From: Cloacibacterium sp046296655
GTDB taxonomy: Bacteria > Bacteroidota > Bacteroidia > Flavobacteriales > Weeksellaceae
Length of the DNA: 64,000 nucleotides
Assembly (NCBI GenBank): GCA_046296655.1
Contig: JBKBLE010000005.1
Location: 28,841-92,840 of the forward strand
Direction: 5' to 3'
Shown: piece after piece, positions 24,745-33,392 of the stretch
Layout: each line of letters starts with the position of its first letter
How positions within the stretch are numbered: the stretch's first letter is position 1
Program-made: the position numbers and the translations under genes
The notes under the pieces: generated by a model
Database searches by the model: none
Seen by the model: only the letters and a program-made list of their open reading frames with translations
Told to the model about the DNA's origin: nothing

Positions 24745-24772
24745 CCGATGTTAGAAGACGGAAGTCCGAAGA
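24745..24772. repeat. Solo GGAAGTCC-type repeat after the M3 peptidase gene
   Basis: CCGATGTTAGAAGACGGAAG then TCCGAAGA begin six bases after the stop. Same unit types as at 18085-18111 and 54710-54739. Confidence 0.75.
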
Positions 24773-24778
24773 TATTTA

Positions 24779-24807
24779 AACCACTGATTTTTATTCGGTG
24801 GTTTTTT
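24779..24807 (+). terminator. Terminator after the M3 peptidase gene
   Basis: ACCACTGA and TTCGGTGGT pair with one G-T, followed by TTTTTTG. It lies just beyond the repeat, about 40 bases from the stop. Confidence 0.75.
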
Positions 24808-24853
24808 GTATTTTAAGAATAGTAAATTTTCTTTTTTCAAAGATTAAATTTTT

Positions 24854-24861
24854 TAGATTTG
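24854..24861 (+). promoter_or_regulatory. -7 box TAGATTTG very close to the DUF4442 ATG
   Basis: TAGATTTG matches TAnnTTTG and ends four bases before the ATG at 24866. Transcription would start at or just after this ATG, so the mRNA would be leaderless or translation would begin at a later ATG (24944). Confidence 0.45.
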
Positions 24862-24865
24862 TGTC

Positions 24866-25315
24866 ATGAACAAATTCCAATTACACTTATTTCTGTTTTT
24901 AAAAATCCCGATTTCTTGGATTGCAGGAGTGCGCCTAAAAGAAATGAATGATGAAATCTGCATCACCAAAGTAAAATTCGGTTGGCTCAATCAAAACCCT
25001 TTCAATTCTATGTTTTGGGCAGTTCAAGGAATGGCTGCAGAATTTTCTACAGGATTTCTTTGTGCCGAAAAAATTAGAAAATCGGGTAAGAAAATCTCTA
25101 TGCTCGTCGTAAAAAACGAAGCCGAATTTACCAAAAAAGCTGTGGGTAGAGTTACTTTTTCTTGTCATCAAGGAAAAGAACTGGATGCCGTTTTACAAAA
25201 AGCCATCGAAACTGGAGAAGGACAAACTCTCACCATGTTCTCTGAAGGTAAAGACCAAAAAGGCGATTTGGTTTCTAAATTTGCTTTTACCTGGAGTTTT
25301 AAAGTGAAAAACTAG
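24866..25315 (+). CDS. DUF4442 protein (hotdog-fold thioesterase-like)
   Basis: A 149-residue protein with the family pattern KIPISWIAGVRLKEM, then the strongly conserved WLNQNPFNSMFWAVQGMAAE and a C-terminal set of strands. DUF4442 proteins have a hotdog fold like acyl-CoA thioesterases (YiiD C-terminal type); the substrate is unknown. It stands alone between two terminators or gaps. The first ATG gives the expected N-terminus despite lying almost on the promoter box. Confidence 0.8.
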   Translation: MNKFQLHLFLFLKIPISWIAGVRLKEMNDEICITKVKFGWLNQNPFNSMFWAVQGMAAEFSTGFLCAEKIRKSGKKISMLVVKNEAEFTKKAVGRVTFSCHQGKELDAVLQKAIETGEGQTLTMFSEGKDQKGDLVSKFAFTWSFKVKN

Positions 25316-25465
25316 AGAAACTCTTGCTGATAAAGCAGATTTAGCAAATAAAATCAGCATAATCAGCCAAATCTGAGAGAAAACATCATCAAAATCACTC
25401 ATAAAAGGCGGGTTGGTTTATTATTTTTCACTATTTTAGTTTTCTAAAACTAAAAACCATTTTCT

Positions 25466-26116
25466 ATGCTGCTTGATTTACTGTTCCCGAACAGATGTCT
25501 GCATTGTAACACCATCATTTCAAAAGACGAATTGGTTTGCCATGTATGTTTCCCTCAAATTAAGTTTTTTCATTTTAATTTCTACGAAGAAAACCCTCTG
25601 AAACAGAGATGTAAACTTTTATTCCCTGTGAAAAACGCTTATGCTGTGATGGAATTTCAAGAAGAAGCATTGAGCCAAAAAATCATTCATCAACTCAAAT
25701 ATCGTTCTCAGGAAAAAGTTGGAAAAATCATGGCTGAATGGACTTTGGAAAGAATTTACCTTTCGGAAAAACCAGATGTTTTAATTACGGTTCCGCTTCA
25801 TCCTAAAAAATTAAAAAAACGAGGTTATAATCAGTTGCATCTTTTTGCAGACACGCTTTCTAAAAATTGGGAAATCCCACATCATAAAGAAGCGCTCAAA
25901 AGAAATTCTTACCAAAAAGCACAAGCCCAAAAAGACAAATCTCACCGTGCCGAAACGAAATACGATTTCTCACTCACTGAAGAAATTTCTGGGAAACATG
26001 TTTTGTTAATAGACGATGTTTTCACCACGGGAAATACAATAAGCGCCATTGCTTGGGAAATTTTAAAAAATCCAAGTAATAAAGTGAGTGTTTTGGTGAT
26101 GGCTTTTGATTCGTAG
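25466..26116 (+). CDS. comF: ComF family phosphoribosyltransferase-like protein
   Basis: A 216-residue protein. The N-terminal zinc knuckle is CLHCN with CHVC (four Cys within residues 11-29). The C-terminal type I phosphoribosyltransferase domain has HPKKLKKRGYNQ, the QKAQAQKDKSHRA segment and the PRPP loop VLLIDDVFTTGNTISA. In competent bacteria ComF helps import single-stranded DNA; in other species its role is unclear. It converges on upp with a 3-base gap. Confidence 0.9.
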   Translation: MLLDLLFPNRCLHCNTIISKDELVCHVCFPQIKFFHFNFYEENPLKQRCKLLFPVKNAYAVMEFQEEALSQKIIHQLKYRSQEKVGKIMAEWTLERIYLSEKPDVLITVPLHPKKLKKRGYNQLHLFADTLSKNWEIPHHKEALKRNSYQKAQAQKDKSHRAETKYDFSLTEEISGKHVLLIDDVFTTGNTISAIAWEILKNPSNKVSVLVMAFDS

Positions 26117-26119
26117 TGA

Positions 26120-26770
26120 TTATCTCTGTAATTTCTGTCCGTAAGACAAATCTCCAGCATCTCCTAATCCCGGAGAAATATAACCTTTTGACGTAAGATT
26201 TTCATCGATGGCTCCTACCCAAATATGCGCATCGGGAAAAGCACTGGAAAGTGTTTCTACTCCTTGTTTACTTGCAATAACGGCTACAATATGGAGTTGA
26301 GAAGGTGTTCCGTGGTTTAATAAATCTTTCAGCGCTTCAATTAAACTTGCTCCTGTTGCTAACATGGGATCTGCTACGATTAATGGTCTTCCGTCTACAC
26401 TAGGACAAGTAAGATAATCTTGTTTGATAGAGAAATAATCATTGGCATCGTGTTTTCTGTAGGCTGCCACAAAACCACAGTCTGCTTTGTCAAAATAATT
26501 AAGAATTCCTTCAAAAAGTGGAACTCCTGCTCTCAAAATAGTCGTAATTACAGGTTGAACTGCAATTTCTTTCACCATAATTTTGTCTAATGGAGTAGAA
26601 ATTTCTATTTCTTTGAATTCTAAACCTTTAGAAATTTCAAAAGCTGCAATTTCGCCGATTCTTTCCATGCTTTTACGGAAATTGGCTCTATTGGTTTGGG
26701 TTTCTACGTTTCTTAGTTCGTTGATCCAAGAATTGACTAATGAGAAATTTTGAGAAAGAACAGTTACCAT
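26120..26770 (-). CDS. upp: Uracil phosphoribosyltransferase
   Basis: Salvages uracil to UMP with PRPP. The PRPP-binding loop is LIVADPMLATGASLIEAL. The uracil-binding C-terminus (KGYISPGLGDAGDLSYG) is complete. The 216-residue length is normal. The ATG at 26770 sits on the edge of a TTGATGTG repeat array, so the promoter region has probably been replaced or separated by repeats. Confidence 0.94.
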   Translation of the reverse strand: MVTVLSQNFSLVNSWINELRNVETQTNRANFRKSMERIGEIAAFEISKGLEFKEIEISTPLDKIMVKEIAVQPVITTILRAGVPLFEGILNYFDKADCGFVAAYRKHDANDYFSIKQDYLTCPSVDGRPLIVADPMLATGASLIEALKDLLNHGTPSQLHIVAVIASKQGVETLSSAFPDAHIWVGAIDENLTSKGYISPGLGDAGDLSYGQKLQR

Positions 26771-26826
26771 ATGGATATGTTGATGTGTTGATGTGTTGAT
26801 TTGCTGATTTGTTGATTTGATGATTT
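26771..26826. repeat. TTGATGTG/TTGATTTG degenerate tandem array
   Basis: Seven or so units of 7-9 bases (GTTGATGTG, GTTGATTTG, CTGATTTG, TTGATGATT) start directly at the upp ATG and run upstream. A similar unit, GATTGTTGATTTGATG, occurs near 63774-63789. Confidence 0.85.
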
Positions 26827-26909
26827 TTCAAATAAAATCTTTACAAATTTATTGATATTTTTTGTCTGTTTAAAATGATTTTGAACATCAATTTCATTTT
26901 GAATGAAAA

Positions 26910-26942
26910 AACCCTTTCAGAATTTAGAATTCTAAAAGGGTT
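26910..26942 (-). terminator. Terminator after der
   Basis: On the minus strand AACCCTTTTAGAATT pairs with AATTCTGAAAGGGTT with one mismatch and is followed by TTTTTC. It starts 6 bases after the der stop. Confidence 0.85.
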
Positions 26943-26948
26943 GGTAAA

Positions 26949-28256
26949 TTATTTTTGTCTGAAATATACATCAATAGGAACTCCTGTAAAATCAAATTGC
27001 TTACGCAATTGGTTTTCGATGAATCTTCTGTATGGTTCTTTCACATACTGAGGTAGATTACAGAAAAACGCAAATTGCGGAACTGGAGTTGGCAATTGGG
27101 TAATATATTTTATTTTCACATATTTCCCTTTGATTGCAGGTGGTGGAGTTTGCTCAATAATAGGCAATAAAATTTCGTTAAGCTTAGAAGTTTTGATTCT
27201 TTTCTTACGATTTTCATAAACCATCATGGCAGTTTCTACCGCTTTTAAGATTCTTTGTTTCTTCAATGCAGAAACAAAAAGAATTGGAACATCATTAAAC
27301 TGAGCGATTTTTTCTTTGATTTTATTCTCAAAATCTCTCATGGTATTGGTTTCTTTTTCTACCAAATCCCACTTATTCACTACAATTACGATTCCTTTTC
27401 TATTTTTTTGAGCCAAAGAGAAGATGTTCATATCCTGAGATTCCCAACCTAAAGTAGCATCTACCATGATAATCACCACATCAGAATGTTCAATCGCTCT
27501 AATAGAGCGCATTACGGAATAGAATTCTAAGTCTTCAGAAACTTTAGATTTTCTACGCATTCCAGCAGTATCTACCAACACAAACTCATGTCCGAATTTA
27601 TTATATAACGTTTCGATGGAATCCCTGGTTGTACCAGCGATATCAGTAACAATGTTTCTGTTATCATCCAAAAGTGCATTGGTAAGTGTAGATTTTCCCA
27701 CGTTTGGTCTTCCTGCAATGGTAATTTTAGGTAAACCTTCGAAAGGATCTTTGTATTCTGTAGTTGGGAAATCTGCAACCAAATCATCTAACAATTCACC
27801 AGTTCCAGAACCTGTAGCAGAAGAAATCGTATAATATTTTTCTACTCCTAACTGATAAAATTCTGTAGCTGCAAGCATTTCTTTAGCAGAATCTACTTTG
27901 TTTACCACTAAATATAGAGGTTTATTGGCTTTTCTTAAAAGATTATAGATTTCGTGGTCTATATCTTGAAGTCCTTCTTCTACGTTTACCATAAAAATGA
28001 TAGAAGTAGCTTCATCTACTGCCAATTGAACTTGTTTACGGATTTCTTCTTCGAAGATATCATCACTACCTACATCATAACCACCAGTATCTATTACGGT
28101 AAAGTCTACTCCATTCCAGTCAGATTTACCATAATGACGGTCTCTGGTTACACCAGCTGTAGAATCTACAATGGCTTCTCTTCTCTCTAATAAACGATTA
28201 AATAATGTGGATTTTCCTACGTTGGGACGCCCAACTATTGCTACGATATTACTCAT
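26949..28256 (-). CDS. der: Ribosome biogenesis GTPase Der (EngA)
   Basis: A 435-residue protein with two tandem GTPase domains and a KH-like C-terminal domain. The first P-loop is GRPNVGKSTLFN (residues 8-19) with DTGGYD and NKVD; the second is GRPNVGKSTLTN (near 181) with DTAGMRRK and NKWD. It acts in 50S assembly and is essential in most bacteria. A TATCTTTG box 90 bases upstream is a likely promoter, and a strong terminator follows. Confidence 0.97.
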   Translation of the reverse strand: MSNIVAIVGRPNVGKSTLFNRLLERREAIVDSTAGVTRDRHYGKSDWNGVDFTVIDTGGYDVGSDDIFEEEIRKQVQLAVDEATSIIFMVNVEEGLQDIDHEIYNLLRKANKPLYLVVNKVDSAKEMLAATEFYQLGVEKYYTISSATGSGTGELLDDLVADFPTTEYKDPFEGLPKITIAGRPNVGKSTLTNALLDDNRNIVTDIAGTTRDSIETLYNKFGHEFVLVDTAGMRRKSKVSEDLEFYSVMRSIRAIEHSDVVIIMVDATLGWESQDMNIFSLAQKNRKGIVIVVNKWDLVEKETNTMRDFENKIKEKIAQFNDVPILFVSALKKQRILKAVETAMMVYENRKKRIKTSKLNEILLPIIEQTPPPAIKGKYVKIKYITQLPTPVPQFAFFCNLPQYVKEPYRRFIENQLRKQFDFTGVPIDVYFRQK

Positions 28257-28345
28257 AAAAATTGTATTAATAATCCTTAAAATTTTAGAAACTAGGATTA
28301 AGTTATTAATAGGTATCTCCCACTTTGGGAGCCTTAAAATTTTTG

Positions 28346-28353
28346 CAAAGATA
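28346..28353 (-). promoter_or_regulatory. -7 box TATCTTTG upstream of der
   Basis: Read on the minus strand, TATCTTTG matches TAnnTTTG. It implies a leader of about 80 bases for der. No -33 TTG was found. Confidence 0.5.
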
Positions 28354-28438
28354 AGATTTATATTTATTTATAACGAGTATAAATTTCACATCCATTACAT
28401 AAATATCAGAAAATCAATTATTATATAGATATTTTTTG

Positions 28439-28446
28439 TATTTTTG
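28439..28446 (+). promoter_or_regulatory. -7 box TATTTTTG before the 28.5 kb gene
   Basis: TATTTTTG matches the consensus. It overlaps the first possible start codon (28444), so translation must begin later, at 28468. Confidence 0.5.
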
Positions 28447-28467
28447 CCTCAGGTTCTAAAAACACAA

Positions 28468-29097
28468 ATGAAGAAAAAATTGAAGAAACTTTACTTAGAT
28501 AAATGTTCTTCGGGATTACTATTACCCAAATCTATTCTTAATGCTTCTAGCATTAAGATATTCTTTGTTTTTATATACTTTCTTTCTATTGGTTTTTCCA
28601 CACAAATGTCTGCTCAGGAATCAATCATTACTGGGTTAGAAAATATTCATATTTCAGAAGGAGCTACCATTATAACAGAACATACTGATAATAAAATTAC
28701 TGTAATTACTTCTTCATCCACAAAAACTTACACACAAGAAGAAAAACTCCTAATCACCAAAATTGATGTTAACCAAAATAAAAAAAAGGGTTACACGAAG
28801 AAAAATATAGCAAAAAAAGCAAAAGGTAATTCGTTAAAAAAGTTCGAAAACATTAAAAACTCTGCTTTATTTTGCAATACAAACTCAGAATCTAGCAGTT
28901 CTTTTGAAATAACAATCATACTCCAAAAGCAATGTACCAAAAGGTCTAATAATGGAAATGAATCTTTATTAAAACCAGAAAACAGCTGGAAAATAGCTTT
29001 AGTTAATTACCAGACTAAAGATAACATTCTATATCTCTTTTATCATTCTAAAAACGTTGACGATTTCCTTTTTGCGAGACCACCGCCGCAGATTTAA
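28468..29097 (+). CDS. Hypothetical exported protein
   Basis: About 209 residues from the ATG at 28468. A basic leader is followed by a hydrophobic segment (IKIFFVFIYFLSIGFSTQ) and MSAQES, a plausible long signal sequence. The mature part starts with ITGLENIHISEGATIITEH, then a lysine-rich stretch (NQNKKKGYTKKNIAKKAKG), and ends with DDFLFARPPPQ. I recognise no family. It precedes two other secreted proteins on the same strand. The promoter box overlapping the earlier ATG supports the start chosen. Confidence 0.65.
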   Translation: MKKKLKKLYLDKCSSGLLLPKSILNASSIKIFFVFIYFLSIGFSTQMSAQESIITGLENIHISEGATIITEHTDNKITVITSSSTKTYTQEEKLLITKIDVNQNKKKGYTKKNIAKKAKGNSLKKFENIKNSALFCNTNSESSSSFEITIILQKQCTKRSNNGNESLLKPENSWKIALVNYQTKDNILYLFYHSKNVDDFLFARPPPQI

Positions 29098-29179
29098 TTG
29101 ATCATACGTTTTTTACTAGATATTCTCTTTGGGAATAATTTTCCAAGGCGAATTATATATTTATTAATAATAATCTTTT

Positions 29180-31657
29180 ATGAAAAAATTAAATCTATTT
29201 TTTATTATAGTGGCTTTTTTATTGGGTAATCACTTTCTTTTTTCTCAAGCTGTTGACAGACTTTATTTATCATCGGCGTCTACTGGTAGAGTTTATGATA
29301 TAACATCATTAACAGGTGGAGCTTTGCCAACTCCTATAACAATACCTAATTCAAGTGGAACACCTTCAAATATAAGCAACTTAGCTGTTGGTTATGATCA
29401 GCCTGGCGGGAATCCATCAACACTTGTTTTCATTAATTCTAATACTTTAGCAGGTTCTACATTGTATAAAAATGGAACTGCTATATCTGGAACTACTATT
29501 CCAGGTGTACAAATTGGAGGGATAGCAACCAATAACGTTCCAGGTCCTTATTTTGGAAATGTTTATGGTTTCCAACCTGATACCAAGACTATTTACCCAA
29601 TTTATCCATCAGGTCCTGCTATACCTATTACCAGTACAGATACTGACTGGAATAATGGAACTGCGTTTGGAAAGGATACATTCTTTGATTATCAGAATAA
29701 TATTTATACATTTATTAATAATGGCTCAAATAGATATCTTTTTAAAATATCTATTGCTACAGGAGTTGCTGAAAAGGCAATCTCGGCTCCTATCTCAGGT
29801 AGTGCGAGTTTTGAAAATTTACTTACATCAAGAGGGATTCAGGGGATAGCGTATTTGAAGGGTTTTGTATATATTGCAAGTATAAATTCAACCAATAATA
29901 ATATTGAAATCCGTAGAATTAATATCCATGATGGTACTTCAATATTAGCAGCTACTTATACTAGTCCCTCTTTTGCTAATCTCGATTTAGCGTCAGTTCC
30001 TTATTATGTCCCTTTTACATTAACTTGTAGTGGTATTACGCAAAGCCCTACAACACCATTTGTTGAAGGTGTTGCAAGCAATGGTGTAAGATCTCTTAAT
30101 ATTCCAATTACTAATGTTTATGGACCTGGGACATATACTATCAATATAACAGGAGAAAATTTCAATAGCTCATCAACAGTTAATATTACATCTTCAACAA
30201 CCTCTATAAATGTCCCTCTAGTATATGATGGAGGAGGAAGTTCTGGAACGAGAACACTTTCTGTAAATTTGAACGGAAGCACAACTGCTTGTAGTGTAAA
30301 TGTTGTGGTAGAAAAAGATACTGATAAAGATACTATTCCTGATTATTTAGATCTTGACGATGATAATGATGGAATTTTAGATGCTGCAGAATTATATTGT
30401 GATACTACAACAGCACCTAATGTTACTTATCCTGCAACAAATTCACCTGCAGCAGCACCATTATATGCGAAACAATTGTTGTTTTTTGATTGGAGTGGTG
30501 TTACCTTAAGTCCAACCTCACCATCTGCTACAAAATCTGTGGTTTATAATGGTGTTACTTATACGGCTACAATATCTAATTATACTTTTGTAGGAACTGG
30601 TACTCCTAATACTATGGTTGGTGATGATATTTTAACTTGGAGTAGTGGGCCTCCACAAATGGTAGGAAGATATTACAATGTTAATTCTACAACATTTAAA
30701 GAAGCGCTATATAGTCCATCTACAACCGGAGTGAATTCATTTAACATATCTGTTACAGCTAGTAAGGATGGTGTTGCTTATCCTGTTGATTTTGTATTCT
30801 TTGACGCTGAAGCAACTAATAAATCTAACAATCAAACAGAGCAAATAAAATTCACCAATAATTCTGCTGGAACTATAGAACTTCTGGAAAAAACCGGTAC
30901 CGGAACTATTGGAGCAACTACAGATGGAGTCGTTAATATCACTGGTATAGGTAGTAACAATGTAACACTCAATGAAACACAAGATAGTAATGTTAATGCA
31001 TTATTATTTGTAAAGGGCTACTCACCATCTGTAAAAGTTGATATTACAACCTCTAATAGTTCTCGACAAGGTGTAGGTTTTGCAGTAAGGTTATATTGTG
31101 ACACAGATAATGATGGCACGCCAAACTATTTAGATACAGATTCTGATGGTGACGGATGTCCTGATGCTCTTGAAGGAGACGAGAATGTTACCACTTCTCA
31201 GCTTACCGCAAATAGAATTTCTGGAACAGTAGATGCTAATGGCGTTCCTAATTTGGTTAATGCTGGTGGTGCTGCTGACGTTGGTTCTGACCAAGGACAA
31301 GGCATAGGAGATTCTAAAAATGCTACAATTCAATCAGGTTGTTTCTGCTACAAACCAGCTCAAACTACGGGAACAGCCTTAGATACCAATCATGGAATTA
31401 CAGCTCTTGGTAGAGCTGGTGCTGATAATAGCAATTGGCCTATGGTAAGAAAAGGAGCTTGGACTGTTCTGGAAGCTAAAACAAAAGGTTTTGTAGTCAA
31501 TAGACTTACAGATGCTCAAATCGCTGCTATTCCTAGTGCTGATCTTAGAGAAGGAATGATGGTATATAATATTGATCAAGACTGTCTCCAAATCAATATT
31601 GATGGGACAGCTACTGGTTGGAAATGTTTCAACACTCAAACGTGCCCTGATTTATAA
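29180..31657 (+). CDS. Large secreted surface protein with thrombospondin-type-3 calcium repeats
   Basis: 825 residues with a signal peptide (FLLGNHFLFSQA). The Ser/Thr/Gly-rich N-terminal half looks beta-rich (about 25-290). Near 380-400 lies DYLDLDDDNDGILDAAEL and near 650-665 DTDNDGTPNYLDTDSDGDG, both TSP3-like Asp-rich calcium loops. The C-terminal 100 residues (GFVVNRLTDAQIAAIPSADL, GMMVYNID) resemble a segment of the next gene product (GMMVYDTT). No typical type IX sorting domain is visible. The function is unknown; adhesion or surface structure is a guess. Confidence 0.8.
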   Translation: MKKLNLFFIIVAFLLGNHFLFSQAVDRLYLSSASTGRVYDITSLTGGALPTPITIPNSSGTPSNISNLAVGYDQPGGNPSTLVFINSNTLAGSTLYKNGTAISGTTIPGVQIGGIATNNVPGPYFGNVYGFQPDTKTIYPIYPSGPAIPITSTDTDWNNGTAFGKDTFFDYQNNIYTFINNGSNRYLFKISIATGVAEKAISAPISGSASFENLLTSRGIQGIAYLKGFVYIASINSTNNNIEIRRINIHDGTSILAATYTSPSFANLDLASVPYYVPFTLTCSGITQSPTTPFVEGVASNGVRSLNIPITNVYGPGTYTINITGENFNSSSTVNITSSTTSINVPLVYDGGGSSGTRTLSVNLNGSTTACSVNVVVEKDTDKDTIPDYLDLDDDNDGILDAAELYCDTTTAPNVTYPATNSPAAAPLYAKQLLFFDWSGVTLSPTSPSATKSVVYNGVTYTATISNYTFVGTGTPNTMVGDDILTWSSGPPQMVGRYYNVNSTTFKEALYSPSTTGVNSFNISVTASKDGVAYPVDFVFFDAEATNKSNNQTEQIKFTNNSAGTIELLEKTGTGTIGATTDGVVNITGIGSNNVTLNETQDSNVNALLFVKGYSPSVKVDITTSNSSRQGVGFAVRLYCDTDNDGTPNYLDTDSDGDGCPDALEGDENVTTSQLTANRISGTVDANGVPNLVNAGGAADVGSDQGQGIGDSKNATIQSGCFCYKPAQTTGTALDTNHGITALGRAGADNSNWPMVRKGAWTVLEAKTKGFVVNRLTDAQIAAIPSADLREGMMVYNIDQDCLQINIDGTATGWKCFNTQTCPDL

Positions 31658-31674
31658 TCAAAAAATACAATAAC

Positions 31675-32202
31675 ATGAAAAATATAGTTGCAACCTTATC
31701 CTTATTATTTGCTACTACGCTTTCTGCTCAAGTAGCCATAGGAAAAACTTCAATTTCTTCCCCAGCAGTATCATTAGAATTTTATGATGGCGCAGACAAT
31801 GCTAGAGGCATCATTTTACCTTGGGTTACTTCTACAGCTGCAGTAACAGGAGCAGTAAACGGAACATTAGTCTACAATACTGCAGACAGAAAAGTTTATG
31901 TAAAGTATGCTTCTGGATGGAGAGACCTTAGTGTAGACAACACTGGAACCGTAACCACTACACTACAAGATTCTCTTACAGATCAAGATACTGCAAAAGT
32001 GCTTATCGGTGGAGATCCTGCTACTGATACCACCCCGGGAATTTTAGTCTTAGCAGACACTAATAAAGCGATGGTTCTACCTAAAGTAGCCTCTCCTCAC
32101 CTCAACATTGTAAACCCATCACCCGGAATGATGGTCTATGACACTACCAAAAAACAATTGGCGGTCTTCAATGGTACTGTTTGGAGTTTCTGGAAACCTT
32201 AA
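31675..32202 (+). CDS. Hypothetical secreted protein with two internal repeats
   Basis: A 175-residue protein with a signal peptide (LLFATTLSAQ). Two related segments are visible: ARGIILPWVTS to GTLVYNTADRKVYVKYASGW, and KAMVLPKVAS to GMMVYDTTKKQLAVFNGTVW. This pattern, common in Chryseobacterium-group proteins, also appears at the C-terminus of the preceding 825-residue protein. It begins 17 bases after that gene and ends at a strong terminator, so the two are almost certainly co-transcribed. Confidence 0.75.
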   Translation: MKNIVATLSLLFATTLSAQVAIGKTSISSPAVSLEFYDGADNARGIILPWVTSTAAVTGAVNGTLVYNTADRKVYVKYASGWRDLSVDNTGTVTTTLQDSLTDQDTAKVLIGGDPATDTTPGILVLADTNKAMVLPKVASPHLNIVNPSPGMMVYDTTKKQLAVFNGTVWSFWKP

Positions 32203-32226
32203 TAAACTTAAACAATTTAATTTTAT

Positions 32227-32255
32227 AAAAGTCCGATGATTCTCATCGGACTTTT
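32227..32255 (+). terminator. Terminator after the secreted-protein pair
   Basis: AAAAGTCCGATG and CATCGGACTTTTT form a 12-base perfect stem around a five-base loop, followed by T-rich sequence. Confidence 0.92.
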
Positions 32256-32484
32256 TGATTTTAGGACGACACCATTAGCAGAATAACCCTACCCAAAGGA
32301 ATGTTTAAGGAAAGGGTAATGAATGTCTCCTTGCATTTTACTTGCAGGATAAAGGCAAGATGCTTGCTTCTTATTATACCCAGAACTTTATATGGCGTTT
32401 TGAAGAAAACAAATAAGGGTTTGAGTTGAATCAAGTGGCAGTCAAACTCGAGTTTTGTTCGCAAAAAGTACCCTTTTTCCGAAG

Positions 32485-32517
32485 CTGATTCGAACCTGAT
32501 TCGAACCTGACTCGAAC
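32485..32517. repeat. Three tandem 11-base units CTGAyTCGAAC
   Basis: CTGATTCGAAC occurs at 32485-32495 and 32496-32506, and CTGACTCGAAC at 32507-32517. The 11-base period matches one DNA turn, and the first two units contain the palindrome TTCGAA. The reverse complement, GTTCGAATCAG, resembles the T-loop consensus of tRNA genes. Confidence 0.85.
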
Positions 32518-32778
32518 AAATGTCTCAAAAAAGACAAAAAACAGATGAAATAAATACCAACGAAAAGTAAAATAAAAACAATCTACCCTAATTTTTTTTT
32601 CTGACACGAAATAACACTTGCGTTACCTGTTTACTTCTTGAAATAAATGCTGTGGCATGGTTATTGAAAACATTACAATACGCACATTACAGATTATCAA
32701 TCTTTTCAAATCAATGTTAGTTGTATTAAAAAAATCATTTCTTATCTTACATCAATGCATCTAGGATTCTGTGCGCTG

Positions 32779-32786
32779 TACATTTG
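32779..32786 (+). promoter_or_regulatory. -7 box TACATTTG of yceI
   Basis: TACATTTG matches TAnnTTTG and lies 33 bases before the ATG at 32819. Confidence 0.6.
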
Positions 32787-32818
32787 CACCATAATAAATA
32801 ACTAAAATACAAAATATT

Positions 32819-33327
32819 ATGGCAACAAGATGGAACTTAGACACTACGCACAGTGAAATTACCTTCAAAGTAAGACACTTGATGATTTCTAACGTAAAAG
32901 GAGCTTTCAACACTTTTACTGCAGAAGTAGAAGCAGAAGATGATACTTTCAAAAACTCAAAGTAAGCGCGACTATCCAAACAGATTCTATCGATACAAAC
33001 AATGCAGATAGAGATACTCACTTGAAAAGTGCAGATTTTTTCAACGCTGAACAAAACCCAACCATTACTTTCGAAAGTGCTTCTTTAGCTGATGATGTAA
33101 CAGGACATTTAACTATTAACGGTGTTACAAAACCTGTACAATTAGAAGTGGAATTTGGTGGAATCAACCAAGATCCTTGGGGAAATACTAAAGCTGGATT
33201 TACTTTTGAAGGAAAAATCAAAAGAAGTGATTTCGGTCTAAACTGGAATGCAGCCTTGGAAACTGGCGGTGTTTTAGTAAGCGATGAAGTAAAAATCTCA
33301 GGAGAATTACAATTCGTAAAAGGATAA
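32819..33327 (+). pseudogene. YceI family lipid-binding protein, interrupted by a one-base frameshift
   Basis: The first frame (32819-32965) starts MATRWNLDTTHSEITFKVRH and stops at TAA 32963. The second frame resumes from about 32960 with KVSATIQTDSIDTNNADRD and runs to 33327 (LKSADFFNAEQNPTITFES, SGELQFVKG). One missing base near 32957 explains the break. YceI proteins are lipocalin-like barrels binding polyisoprenoids; this one has no signal peptide, so it would be cytoplasmic. Promoter and terminator are intact, which leaves open a sequence error. Confidence 0.9.
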
Positions 33328-33348
33328 TAACAAACACAAACGATGAAA

Positions 33349-33378
33349 GATGCAGAATGTATTAAAGCATTCTGCATC
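33349..33378 (+). terminator. Terminator after yceI
   Basis: GATGCAGAATG and CATTCTGCATC form an 11-base stem with an eight-base loop, followed by AATTTTTAA. Confidence 0.85.
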
Positions 33379-33392
33379 AATTTTTAATTAAA

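Larger units (their letters stand above)
32256..32818. other. Gene-poor gap of about 560 bases
   Basis: No supported gene. The part from about 32260 to 32520 is richer in G+C than its surroundings and has a plus-strand open stretch of some 35 codons (32313-32417) encoding CLLAFYLQDKGKMLASYYTQ and ending TQNFIWRFEENK. It reads like a C-terminal fragment of a protein I do not know and lacks a start. Three 11-base iterons follow (32485-32517), then AT-rich sequence leading to the yceI promoter. Confidence 0.5.

Noticed and set aside
32261..32464. Minus-strand frame of 67 codons in the gene-poor gap
   Set aside because: It has no start context and no family features; the plus-strand reading of the same DNA looks more protein-like.
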